In this document: one piece after another, positions 1 through 7,225 of the stretch
Position numbering within the stretch: position 1 is the first letter of the stretch
How the letters are laid out: each line of letters starts with the position of its first letter
Origin: Bifidobacterium breve
GTDB lineage: Bacteria > Actinomycetota > Actinomycetes > UBA12327
DNA: 7,292 bases
Reading direction: 5' to 3'
NCBI GenBank assembly: GCA_943332445.1
Contig: CALQPL010000050.1
Coordinates: forward strand, 1 to 7,292
The notes under the pieces: generated by a model
Told to the model about the DNA's origin: nothing
The model's database searches: none
Seen by the model: only the letters and a program-made list of their open reading frames with translations
Translations under genes and position numbers: made by a program

Positions 1-7
1 AAAAGCG

Positions 8-2200
8 TTAAGCGCGTGGCTTGATCGACTCCAGCAAGAGCTGGGACACGTCAACAACCTTGACCTGGTCAGCCTGTTCCTTGTCGGACTGAACCGCTGC
101 CACACCATCGCTGATCATCACGCGACAGAACGGGCATGCGATCGCAATCGTGTCGGCCCCCGTAGCGATGGCCTCTTCTGTGCGGTTGGTGTTGACCCGC
201 GTCCCGAGGGTTTCTTCCATCCACATGCGCGCGCCGCCGGCGCCACAGCAGAAGCCTCGATCGCGGTTGCGTTCCATTTCCTTGACTTCGATACCGGGAA
301 CAGCGTTAACGAGCGATCGTGGTGGCGAGTAAATCTTGTTGTGCCGACCGAGGTAACACGGGTCGTGGTAGGTGACGGATTCGTCAATGGGGTTCACCGG
401 CGTCAAGCGTCCTTCAGCAACAAGGGTGTCAAGAAGTTGCGAGTGATGGACTACTTCGTACATGCCACCCAGTTGAGGGTATTCATTCGCCAACGTGTTG
501 AAGCAGTGTGCGCAGGTAACAACGATCTTCTTGGCCTTGACTTCGTTGAGCGTTTCCACGTTTTGCATGGCCAGCATTTGGAAGAGGAATTCGTTACCCG
601 AGCGGCGCGCGGAATCGCCTGAACAGGTTTCACCATCACCGAGAACAGCAAAATCCACGCCGGCGATGTTGAGGAGTTCGGCCACAGCCTGGGTGGTCTT
701 CTTTGCACGGTCCTCGTACGCTCCAGCGCATCCCACCCAGAACAGGTAGTCCACTTCTTCCGCGCTTTCGACGTCAGAACCAATGACTTTGACCTCAAAG
801 TCCAGGTCGGCGGCCCAGGCCAAGCGATCGCTGGCGTTCATCCCCCACGGGTTGCCCTTGTTTTCCAGGTTTTTGAACAGGCCAGAAAGTTCGGTGGGGA
901 AGGTGGATTCCATCAAGACTTGGTAGCGACGCATATCCACGATGTGATCGACGTGCTCAATGTCAACGGGGCACTGCTCAACGCATGCGCCACACGTGGT
1001 GCACGACCACAAAATGTCAGGGTCGATGACTCCGCCAGCAAAGGAGAATCCGTGCGGGTCTGTTTCTGATGGTCCCACCAGTGGCCGTTCAAGGGCGTCT
1101 TGTGCACTTTGTGGAAGAGCGGCAATGTCGATGGGAGCAGCTGGGGTTGATCCACCATGTGATGCCAAGTACGTCGGGTTGGATTCGGCCAACAGATACG
1201 GCGCTTTGGCAAAGGCGTGATCACGCAAGTTCATGATCAAGAGTTTGGGCGAAAGCGGCTTTTCGGTATTCCACGCAGGGCATTGAGATTGGCAACGACC
1301 ACATTCAGTGCAGGTGCCGAAGTCGAGAAAACCTTTCCAGGTGAAGTCTTCGATTTTGCCCACACCCAAGGAGGCGTTCTCATCGAGCTCGTCAATGTCC
1401 TCAAAGTTGACCGGCTTGCCACCGACTTGCATGGGCTTGAGGGCGCCGAGGGCATTGGGCTTGCGAGCAAACGAGACGTTGAGTGGGGCCAAGAAGATAT
1501 GGGCGTGCTTGCTGTAGAGAACGATGAGCAGGAAGACCAAAACCACACCAATTTGGAGCAAAATTCCAACGGTTTCGAGCGTCTCGTTGGTTGAAGTCCC
1601 CAAGGGTTCAAGTAATCCGGCCGTCCATTCGCTGACAAAGGCTCCGCTCTTGAACGGAAATACTCCGGTGTTGATCTGAGCGCCGCGGTACAGGAACAAC
1701 GTCCAGACAACGTTGAAGATCATGAACAGCACGAGCCACGCAGCACCCAAGTGTGATCCGTAAAAGCGAGAAGAACGTCCCTGTCGACCAGGATTGTTCT
1801 TGATGCGAATCGCGGTGAACATGATGACGGCAACCAGGACCAAAAGTCCGAAGAGGTCTTCGGCAAAGCCGACGATGGGCCACGTGCCGATCACGGGAAC
1901 GTGGAAGTCGGCCACAAAGAGTGCACCGTAGGCCTCAATGATCGTCAGACCTAAAACGAGGAATCCCCAGAAAGCCAGGAAGTGGGCAAGACCGGGGATC
2001 GTCCATTTCAAGAGCTTGCGTTGACCCAACACTTCTTCGAGCTGCGCAACGACAAACTTCTTAGGCTGGTCTTCACGCGCCAGTGCTGGCTGTCCGGTCA
2101 TGGCCACGCGATACAAGTAACGCGCGCGAGAGAGGGCAGCGCCCAAGAGCACAACAGTGAGGCCTAAACCGAGCACTAGGCGCACGGTCATGTTGTCCAC
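8..2200 (-). CDS. Membrane FeS oxidoreductase, EtfD-like (HdrD/CCG family)
   Basis: 730 residues, complete (TAA at 8-10). Seen: five hydrophobic segments at about residues 4-22, 68-92, 108-132, 150-172 and 206-230, a NarI-like membrane part with possible heme-ligand histidines (H73, H150, H232, H234). Two ferredoxin-type 4Fe-4S motifs follow: C297/C300/C303/C307-Pro and C400/C403/C406/C410-Pro. Two CCG domains come next: C491, C526, C563/C566, then C615, C651-C652, C689/C692. Family knowledge: this order matches the actinobacterial proteins typified by M. tuberculosis Rv0338c (EtfD), which is needed for fatty-acid beta-oxidation and thought to move electrons from electron-transfer flavoprotein to menaquinone. 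The assignment here is inference; a heterodisulfide-reductase-like or lactate-oxidase-like electron carrier is the alternative. It is shorter than Rv0338c as I recall it, but no domain is missing. The GTG start at 2200 is chosen because AAGGA lies 7 nt upstream; an ATG three codons later (2191) sits too far from that site. The first CCG domain has Cys-Ser (526-527) instead of Cys-Cys. Confidence 0.88.
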   Translation of the reverse strand: MDNMTVRLVLGLGLTVVLLGAALSRARYLYRVAMTGQPALAREDQPKKFVVAQLEEVLGQRKLLKWTIPGLAHFLAFWGFLVLGLTIIEAYGALFVADFHVPVIGTWPIVGFAEDLFGLLVLVAVIMFTAIRIKNNPGRQGRSSRFYGSHLGAAWLVLFMIFNVVWTLFLYRGAQINTGVFPFKSGAFVSEWTAGLLEPLGTSTNETLETVGILLQIGVVLVFLLIVLYSKHAHIFLAPLNVSFARKPNALGALKPMQVGGKPVNFEDIDELDENASLGVGKIEDFTWKGFLDFGTCTECGRCQSQCPAWNTEKPLSPKLLIMNLRDHAFAKAPYLLAESNPTYLASHGGSTPAAPIDIAALPQSAQDALERPLVGPSETDPHGFSFAGGVIDPDILWSCTTCGACVEQCPVDIEHVDHIVDMRRYQVLMESTFPTELSGLFKNLENKGNPWGMNASDRLAWAADLDFEVKVIGSDVESAEEVDYLFWVGCAGAYEDRAKKTTQAVAELLNIAGVDFAVLGDGETCSGDSARRSGNEFLFQMLAMQNVETLNEVKAKKIVVTCAHCFNTLANEYPQLGGMYEVVHHSQLLDTLVAEGRLTPVNPIDESVTYHDPCYLGRHNKIYSPPRSLVNAVPGIEVKEMERNRDRGFCCGAGGARMWMEETLGTRVNTNRTEEAIATGADTIAIACPFCRVMISDGVAAVQSDKEQADQVKVVDVSQLLLESIKPRA

Positions 2201-2294
2201 GTGTGAATCCTTCTCACCTCAGGCGCCGTCGGTCGTGCGCTCGTGGACCTAGCGTAATCAACCCCAGGCCCACTAGCGCGACGGCTGACCGAGA
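2201..2294. other. Intergenic gap between two co-oriented genes
   Basis: 94 bp between the pentapeptide gene stop and the oxidoreductase start, both on the minus strand. I see no hairpin followed by a T-run, so no convincing intrinsic terminator. A 7-bp inverted repeat (2225-2231 with 2279-2285) encloses a 47-nt loop and is probably chance. A TACGCT hexamer on the minus strand (2251-2256) could be a -10 element, but no -35 partner is visible. Read-through from the upstream gene therefore cannot be excluded. Confidence 0.4.
2208..2212 (-). promoter_or_regulatory. Ribosome binding site of the FeS oxidoreductase gene
   Basis: AAGGA on the minus strand, 7 nt before the GTG at 2198-2200. It decides the start in favour of GTG over the in-frame ATG at 2191, which would be 16 nt away. 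The site lies in the loop of a possible short stem (GTGAG/TTCAC, last pair G-T), probably too weak to matter. Confidence 0.6.
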
Positions 2295-5159
2295 TTAGGA
2301 GGTGCTGATCCCCACACCGTCAATGCGGACGGTCTTGCCTGAGGTGGTGGAGACGACCTTGACCTTGCCCGACTTGGAGCTAAAGCGGGCTGTAGTAACC
2401 AAGCCTCGTGTCGAAGAACCTGACTTCTTCAGCGAGTACGTGCCGATCTTGGTGCTGCCGACGTAGACGGCAACCGATCCACACGACGAACACTTTAAAG
2501 CCAGCACAGAGACTTGGCGCACACCGCTCTTTGAGGAGGTGGTGATCAAGTACTTGTTGCTACTCGTGGTGGAGTAGTAGGTGCGGTTGAGGTAACCACT
2601 AGCAGAAGTCGAACTGCTCCAGCCCGAACTCTTAGCCAACGAGTGGTCGTCAATGGGCACGACCGTGCACTTCGATGATGAATAGTTCGAGGTGTAACCG
2701 GCCTTGTCCGTGGCCTTGGCGATGAAGCAGTAACGAGCTCCTGCGGTAGCAGTTCCTGGGAAGCTGGCACTAGTTCCCGTGGTGTCGTTCTTCCACACAG
2801 TCCAGGTACCACCATCCCTTTGGTACCACACGTCGTAATGACGAATGCCGGAACCGGAACCATCAGAACCTGACCACGCAACGGTGAAACTGGATCCCGA
2901 CTGGAACGTGGCCGTGGGAGCAGTCATGGACGCGGTGGGCTTGGTGGTGTCCAGGCCGTTCAAGCACGACGCTCCATTGTGTTGGTCAGAGTTAGTGCCA
3001 TTGACACAGGTGGTGTTGTTCCACGTAATGGCGCTGAGATTCGCCGTGGAGTCGTTCGTCGCATTACGCAAACTCGCGTTAGTCAAGTCCGCTGAATACA
3101 GACTGGAGTACTTCAGGTCGACGTTCTCCAGGCTCGTTCCCTTGAAGGATGCATCGCGCCCATTGAGATAGGTCAGGTTGGCGTTATCCAGGGTGGCATT
3201 TTCCACGCTGGCGGAGGTCATGATCGCGTTGGCGAAGCTGGCGTAGTTGGCCAGTGTTCGCGTCATGGTGGCGCCATCAAGGTTCGAGCGCGTGAAGTCC
3301 GCGTCGTAAACCGTTGCATCAGTGAAGTTAGCTGCGACTAGGACGGCATTGGATAAATCACTTCCCGTCAAATCAGCGCCCGTGAAGTTGGCATCAGTGA
3401 GGTTGTAGTTAGACAAGTTCTGCGAGTCAAGACCAGCGCCCGTGAGGTTGGCCCCTTGGCCTAAGAGATAGCCGTTCACCAAGTGCCACGAGGTGGGCAA
3501 GCTCGAGGGAGTCCCACTAATACCTTCGGAGAAAACCCCGGCCATGATCGCGCGACTGAAGGTGGCGCCACTAAGGCTGGTGTAACCCAGACGTGCATTG
3601 GTTAGATCAGCAAGAAGGAAAGTCGCATTGGTCGCGGTTGCCCCGGTGAGGTCGGCCCCCTGCAACGATGCACTCTGTAAGTAAGCGAAGGATAGGTTGG
3701 CTGACTGCAAATTGGCACCGTCTAGGTCTTGATCGCCCAGATCGGCATTGGTCAAGTTGGCTTCTGGGCCGATGAGATAGCCGTTAACCAATTGCCAGTC
3801 AGTGGGCAGCGCAGTGGGGGTGCCCACCAGCCCACCGGATGTGACGCGATCAAGTGATGCACCCGTAAGGGTCAGGCGCGTAACTGTTGCTTCGGTGAGA
3901 GTTGAGTCTGCCATCGTGGCGTTGGTCAGATTGACATCAGTGAGATCAAGACCGGTCAAGTCAGCCGAGGTCAAATCAACGGTTGGTCCCAGAAGGAATC
4001 CACTCACGAGCGTCCAATCGGTGGGCAGCACCGGTTCTTTCCCAGGGTCGGTCCCACCGGTCATTCCGATTGCGCGCACCGAAGTAAAACTTGCACCCGT
4101 GAAAACGGTTGAATCAATGTTGGCTGTCGAGAGCAACGTGGAAGCAAAGGTGGAGTTGTTGAATTCAGTGCCGTCCAGTGTGCTTCCGACCAGCGTTCCG
4201 TAGTTGAAATTGGCATCGTGAATCGTGGCATCCTGAAGCTGTGAGTACGCGACGTTGGCGTGGTCAAAATCGCATTCGTTCAAGGTCGCACCCAGGGCGC
4301 CCCATTGGCCACCGGTCGCATAGTTGAAGGAAGCTCCGGTTCCGGCAGCTGCGCTCACGGCTAAGCGCAGGAGGTTGGCTCCCGTGAAGTTGGCTCCGAT
4401 CATGTTGGAGCCGATGAGGTTGGCATCAACCATGGTGGCGTTCACAAATTGCGCACCCGCCAGGTCTTGGCCGGCAAGATTAGCCCCGGTCAGGTCGCAC
4501 GTGCTCCAGTTCACGCTTGGTCCAGGGAGTGGGTCGGAGACTGCTCCTGTGCCGGGGGCAATCGTGGGGCAGTCCGCAGAAGGTTCAACCAGGATCCCAT
4601 TGACAACTGACCAGCCCGAAGGGAAAACGGTGGCCGGAGTCGCTGTCGATCCCGTGATTCCGCCAGAGGTGATGTTGCTCAACGTTGCTCCGGTGAAGTC
4701 AGATTTTCCGACGTAGGCGCGAGCCATTCGCACATCAATCAAAGTGGCGTTGATAACTGTTGATGTATTGAAATTGACTTCTCGCAGGTCAGCACCAGTG
4801 AAGTCAGCACCAGTGAAGTCCGCGAGATAGCCGTTGAACGAGGTCAGGTTCGCATTGGTGAAGTTGGTCCCGATAAACGTGCCACGTGGTCCAGTCGCAT
4901 CCGTCAAATTCGCATTCGTCAAATTCGCGCCATCCAGATTCGCGCCATCGAGGGCTGCGTCCTGAAGGTTGGCTCCGGTGAGGTCGCACCCGCTCCAGTC
5001 CACGTCGGACGAGGCTGCAGGAGTCACGGCGAAGGTGACGGGGTCAACGGTGGGACACGTGACGGCCAGCGCAGCCGTCGGGCTGGCAAGAGCCAAGCCA
5101 CTGGTGGCCAATACCGCAGCTAGGGCGATGGCGACATTTCGACGGGTACGCGTGATCAT
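2295..5159 (-). CDS. Secreted multidomain pentapeptide-repeat protein
   Basis: 954 residues. Seen: a signal peptide at 1-32 (Arg-rich start, hydrophobic core, Ala-Leu-Ala before Val33), so the protein is probably exported. Residues about 55-710 are pentapeptide repeats of the A(N/D)L-x-x type (such as TGANL, TNANL, TGADF), predicted to form a right-handed four-sided beta-helix. The solenoid is broken by four linker modules. Cysteines bracket it: C35/C58, C197/C221 and C718/C732. Residues 737-837 form an Fn3/Ig-like domain with C811 and C831. Residues 838-954 form a Ser/Lys-rich beta domain with a CSSC motif (C890, C893); I recall this Fn3 plus terminal-domain pair from other actinobacterial secreted proteins. 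Start: ATG 5159 has AGGAG 5 nt upstream and opens directly with the signal peptide; a longer frame from TTG 5324 is not believed. Function unknown. It is unlike small cytosolic gyrase-mimicking pentapeptide proteins (MfpA, Qnr); a cell-surface or adhesive role is possible but unsupported. No sortase motif or terminal membrane anchor is visible. Confidence 0.9.
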   Translation of the reverse strand: MITRTRRNVAIALAAVLATSGLALASPTAALAVTCPTVDPVTFAVTPAASSDVDWSGCDLTGANLQDAALDGANLDGANLTNANLTDATGPRGTFIGTNFTNANLTSFNGYLADFTGADFTGADLREVNFNTSTVINATLIDVRMARAYVGKSDFTGATLSNITSGGITGSTATPATVFPSGWSVVNGILVEPSADCPTIAPGTGAVSDPLPGPSVNWSTCDLTGANLAGQDLAGAQFVNATMVDANLIGSNMIGANFTGANLLRLAVSAAAGTGASFNYATGGQWGALGATLNECDFDHANVAYSQLQDATIHDANFNYGTLVGSTLDGTEFNNSTFASTLLSTANIDSTVFTGASFTSVRAIGMTGGTDPGKEPVLPTDWTLVSGFLLGPTVDLTSADLTGLDLTDVNLTNATMADSTLTEATVTRLTLTGASLDRVTSGGLVGTPTALPTDWQLVNGYLIGPEANLTNADLGDQDLDGANLQSANLSFAYLQSASLQGADLTGATATNATFLLADLTNARLGYTSLSGATFSRAIMAGVFSEGISGTPSSLPTSWHLVNGYLLGQGANLTGAGLDSQNLSNYNLTDANFTGADLTGSDLSNAVLVAANFTDATVYDADFTRSNLDGATMTRTLANYASFANAIMTSASVENATLDNANLTYLNGRDASFKGTSLENVDLKYSSLYSADLTNASLRNATNDSTANLSAITWNNTTCVNGTNSDQHNGASCLNGLDTTKPTASMTAPTATFQSGSSFTVAWSGSDGSGSGIRHYDVWYQRDGGTWTVWKNDTTGTSASFPGTATAGARYCFIAKATDKAGYTSNYSSSKCTVVPIDDHSLAKSSGWSSSTSASGYLNRTYYSTTSSNKYLITTSSKSGVRQVSVLALKCSSCGSVAVYVGSTKIGTYSLKKSGSSTRGLVTTARFSSKSGKVKVVSTTSGKTVRIDGVGISTS
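3441..4664 (-). repeat. Four copies of a Trp/Asn-Gly linker module within the pentapeptide solenoid
   Basis: Copies at 4569-4664, 3969-4070, 3750-3836 and 3441-3524 (protein residues 166-197, 364-397, 442-470 and 546-573). The best-kept core is LPTDWQLVNGYLIGP in copy 3, preceded by a Gly-rich G(I/L)xGTP stretch and followed by a restart of the repeats (ANLT). Copies 1 and 2 are more diverged (FPSGWSVVNGILVEP; LPTDWTLVSGFLLGP, the latter with a GTDPGKEP insertion). Between copies there are pentapeptide blocks of different lengths. The modules probably loop out of or cap separate helix segments; that is inference. Confidence 0.8.
4788..4817 (-). repeat. Perfect 15-bp tandem duplication of one pentapeptide codon unit
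   Basis: The plus-strand 15-mer GTCAGCACCAGTGAA occurs twice head to tail (4788-4802 and 4803-4817) without mismatch. It encodes two successive copies of the same five-residue unit (phase FTGAD). Identity at synonymous positions suggests a recent duplication rather than selection on the protein alone. Confidence 0.85.
4903..4947 (-). repeat. Three near-identical 15-bp tandem units in the pentapeptide gene
   Basis: Units at 4903-4917, 4918-4932 and 4933-4947. The first two share their first 11 bases (GTCAAATTCGC); the second and third share their last nine (ATTCGCGCC plus A). They encode consecutive A/T-N-L-type pentapeptides near the start of the solenoid. The pattern fits stepwise unit duplication followed by point change. 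Confidence 0.75.
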
Positions 5160-5164
5160 GGCTT

Positions 5165-5169
5165 CTCCT
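5165..5169 (-). promoter_or_regulatory. Ribosome binding site of the pentapeptide gene
   Basis: AGGAG on the minus strand, 5 nt before the ATG at 5157-5159. It fixes the start at the signal-peptide methionine and argues against the longer upstream reading frame. Confidence 0.75.
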
Positions 5170-5189
5170 CGACCCGATCGCTGGTTGCG

Positions 5190-5206
5190 ACCGTAGGTAA
5201 GACGGT
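5190..5206 (-). promoter_or_regulatory. Dyad with -10-like hexamers upstream of the pentapeptide gene
   Basis: ACCGT (5190-5194) and ACGGT (5202-5206) form a 5-bp inverted repeat with a 7-nt spacer. Read on the minus strand, both arms lie in TAnnnT hexamers (TACCGT, TACGGT) typical of actinobacterial -10 boxes. A start from the nearer one would give a leader of about 24 nt. No -35 element stands out. This could be a promoter, a small operator, or chance. Confidence 0.3.
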
Positions 5207-5266
5207 AGGGGCTGGAGCCAGGTTCACGCCTCAGCCAAAGGGTTACGAAGTGCTTCGGCACCCCAG

Positions 5267-5292
5267 GGAATAGTCTTGACCCTGCGCCGGTT
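5267..5292 (+). promoter_or_regulatory. Putative SigH/SigR-type heat and oxidative stress promoter of dnaK
   Basis: GGAAT at 5267-5271 and GTT at 5290-5292 are separated by exactly 18 nt. This matches the GGAAT-N18-GTT consensus of the actinobacterial ECF sigma factors SigR (Streptomyces) and SigH (Mycobacterium). It lies 100 bp upstream of the dnaK start codon, giving a predicted leader of roughly 90 nt. In M. tuberculosis dnaK belongs to the SigH regulon, so the position makes sense. A TTGACC at 5276-5281 overlaps it but has no well-spaced housekeeping -10. Confidence 0.6.
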
Positions 5293-5304
5293 AGTATGAG
5301 TGAA

Positions 5305-5331
5305 GTTGCGCCACCTCGACTCAACCTTGAG
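5305..5331 (+). promoter_or_regulatory. Possible HspR (HAIR-like) operator before dnaK
   Basis: HspR binds CTTGAGT-N7-ACTCAAG. Here ACTCAAC (5319-5325, 6 of 7) sits exactly 7 nt after GTTGCGC (5305-5311, 4 of 7). A further half-site, CTTGAGA (5326-5331 plus A5332, 6 of 7), abuts it, but the sequence 7 nt after that does not match. The location just downstream of the predicted transcription start suits a repressor. The left half is weak, so this is tentative. Confidence 0.38.
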
Positions 5332-5381
5332 AATAGGCCAAGCGGGGTGGGGGGACTTCCCCAGATAAGAACCAGTAATTC

Positions 5382-5386
5382 GGAGG
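5382..5386 (+). promoter_or_regulatory. Ribosome binding site of dnaK
   Basis: GGAGG, 6 nt before the ATG at 5393. Strong match and spacing; it confirms the start. Confidence 0.85.
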
Positions 5387-5392
5387 CAAGAC

Positions 5393-7225
5393 ATGGCTCG
5401 TGCCGTAGGCATCGACCTAGGAACCACCAACTCGGTGGTGGCCGTACTCGAAGGTGGCGAACCCACCGTTATCGCTAACGCCGAAGGATCGCGCACCACC
5501 GCGTCCATCGTCGCGTTCGCCAAAAATGGCGAAGTGCTCGTGGGTGAAGTCGCCAAGCGCCAAGCCGTCACCAACGTGGACCGCACGATTCGTTCGGTCA
5601 AGCGCCACATGGGCACCACGTGGAAGACCGCTGACATTGATGGCAAGGCCTACTCGCCACAGGAAATCAGCGCGCGCGTTTTGCAAAAACTCAAGCGCGA
5701 TGCCGAGGCATACCTCGGTGAACCCGTCAGCGACGCAGTCATCACGGTGCCCGCGTACTTCAATGACTCGGAGCGTCAAGCAACAAAGGAAGCCGGCGAG
5801 ATCGCTGGACTCAATGTCTTGCGCATCATTAACGAGCCCACTGCAGCAGCACTGGCGTACGGCTTGGACAAGGCTGATGCTGAACAAACCATTTTGGTCT
5901 TCGACCTCGGTGGTGGAACCTTCGACGTGTCACTGCTCGAAATCGGCGACGGCGTGGTCGAAGTCAAGTCCACCAGTGGCGATAACCAACTCGGTGGTGA
6001 CGACTGGGACCAGGCGTTGGTAGATCACCTCGTCACGACCTTCCGGGCCGCCAATGGCATTGACTTGGCCAAGGACAAGATGGCAATGCAGCGCATTCGT
6101 GAGGCTGCTGAAAAGGCCAAGATCGAGCTGTCAAGCTCACAGCAAACCTCGATCAACCTGCCCTACATCACGGTGGATGCCGACAAGAACCCGTTGTTCT
6201 TGGATGAGCAGATCACCCGCGCGCAGTTTGAATCACTGACTGCCGATTTGCTCGCGCGCTGCAAGGCACCGTTCGAGCGCGTCATCAAAGACGGCGGCGT
6301 CAAGGTCGCTGACATTGATCAGATCGTTTTGGTCGGTGGATCAACGCGTATGCCCGCAGTGACCGAATTGGTCAAGGGCTTGACCGGCGGCAAGGAGCCC
6401 AGCAAGGGCGTCAACCCTGACGAGGTTGTTGCTGTTGGAGCTGCCCTACAGGCCGGCGTGCTCAAGGGTGAAGTCAAGGACGTTTTGCTCCTCGACGTCA
6501 CGCCCTTGTCACTGGGTATCGAGACCAAGGGCGGCATCATGACGCGCTTGATCGAACGCAACACCACGATCCCGACTAAGCGTTCGGAAATCTTCACCAC
6601 TGCTGATGACAATCAACCATCGGTGCAGATTCAGGTGTATCAAGGCGAGCGCGAATTGGCTTCGGCCAACAAGCGACTGGGCACCTTTGAACTCACGGGA
6701 TTGCCACCGGCACCCCGTGGCGTTCCACAGATCGAAGTCACCTTTGACATCGATGCCAACGGCATCGTGCATGTGACCGCCAAGGACCTGGGGACTGGCA
6801 AGGAACAGTCCATGCAGATCACCGGTGGTTCGGCACTGTCCAAGGACGAGATCGACAAGATGATGCGCGATGCTGAAGCTCACGCTGATGAAGATCGCCA
6901 GCGTCGCGAGGAAGTCGAAATTCGTAACACCGGTGAATCCCTGGTGTACTCCACGGAGAAGTTCATCAAGGAAAACGAAGACAAACTCCCTGAGGACACT
7001 CGTGGCGAAGTCGAGTCAGCTTTGGCTGAACTAAAGACCACCCTCGAAGGCAACGACATGGATGCCATCAAGGCAGCCACAGAAAAGGCCGCGACAGCGA
7101 GCCAGGCATTGGGCGCGGCGATGTATGCGCAAAATGCTCCCTCTGGTTCAGCTGAAGAGCCCGAATTCGTTGATGACGAGGCTGTGGTCGACGCTGAAAT
7201 CGTTGATGAGGACGAAGACAAGTGA
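5393..7225 (+). CDS. dnaK: Molecular chaperone DnaK (Hsp70)
   Basis: 610 residues, complete. ATP-driven cytosolic chaperone that binds exposed hydrophobic peptides, working with DnaJ and the nucleotide-exchange factor GrpE. Seen in order: phosphate-1 loop IDLGTTNS (7-14); [12 protein letters not shown] (146-157); phosphate-2 loop [12 protein letters not shown] (169-180); adenosine motif [10 protein letters not shown] (312-321); interdomain linker with [11 protein letters not shown] (365-375); beta substrate-binding domain to about 480; helical lid from about 482; disordered tail after about 580 ending in the acidic EIVDEDEDK. The nucleotide-binding domain lacks the roughly 24-residue insert of proteobacterial DnaK, as expected for actinobacteria. 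No motif is damaged. Its stop TGA overlaps the GTG of grpE, so the two are probably translationally coupled. A SigH/SigR-like promoter and a possible HspR site lie upstream, fitting stress induction. Divergent from the pentapeptide gene. Confidence 0.99.
   Translation: MARAVGIDLGTTNSVVAVLEGGEPTVIANAEGSRTTASIVAFAKNGEVLVGEVAKRQAVTNVDRTIRSVKRHMGTTWKTADIDGKAYSPQEISARVLQKLKRDAEAYLGEPVSDAVITVPAYFNDSERQATKEAGEIAGLNVLRIINEPTAAALAYGLDKADAEQTILVFDLGGGTFDVSLLEIGDGVVEVKSTSGDNQLGGDDWDQALVDHLVTTFRAANGIDLAKDKMAMQRIREAAEKAKIELSSSQQTSINLPYITVDADKNPLFLDEQITRAQFESLTADLLARCKAPFERVIKDGGVKVADIDQIVLVGGSTRMPAVTELVKGLTGGKEPSKGVNPDEVVAVGAALQAGVLKGEVKDVLLLDVTPLSLGIETKGGIMTRLIERNTTIPTKRSEIFTTADDNQPSVQIQVYQGERELASANKRLGTFELTGLPPAPRGVPQIEVTFDIDANGIVHVTAKDLGTGKEQSMQITGGSALSKDEIDKMMRDAEAHADEDRQRREEVEIRNTGESLVYSTEKFIKENEDKLPEDTRGEVESALAELKTTLEGNDMDAIKAATEKAATASQALGAAMYAQNAPSGSAEEPEFVDDEAVVDAEIVDEDEDK

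Noticed and set aside
2225..2285. 7-bp inverted repeat as terminator of the pentapeptide gene
   Set aside because: The 47-nt loop and lack of a T-run make it an unlikely terminator.
2845..4716. Plus-strand open frames of about 108-133 codons opposite the pentapeptide gene (such as 2845-3171, 3802-4203 and 4324-4716)
   Set aside because: They are antisense shadows; the regular codon pattern of the repeats keeps the opposite strand free of stops. No ribosome binding site or family resemblance.
3000..5050. Regular short repeats suggesting a CRISPR or satellite array
   Set aside because: The period is 15 bp, in frame, and fully explained by pentapeptide codons; there are no spacers.
5160..5290. 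Riboswitch (c-di-AMP ydaO type) in the minus-strand leader of the pentapeptide gene
   Set aside because: A TGGGGTG stretch and some short stems recall the motif, but the other conserved blocks are missing.
5276..5304. Housekeeping sigma promoter from TTGACC (5276-5281)
   Set aside because: At 16-18 nt spacing no acceptable -10 is present; TAGTAT (5292-5297) is only 10 nt away.
5160..5324. 55-residue N-terminal extension of the pentapeptide protein starting at TTG 5324
   Set aside because: It would bury the signal peptide, starts at a TTG inside the dnaK control region, and the ATG at 5159 has a proper ribosome binding site.
5351..5362. GGGG-ACTT-CCCC hairpin in the dnaK leader
   Set aside because: Only four pairs and well upstream of the ribosome binding site; no reason to think it acts.
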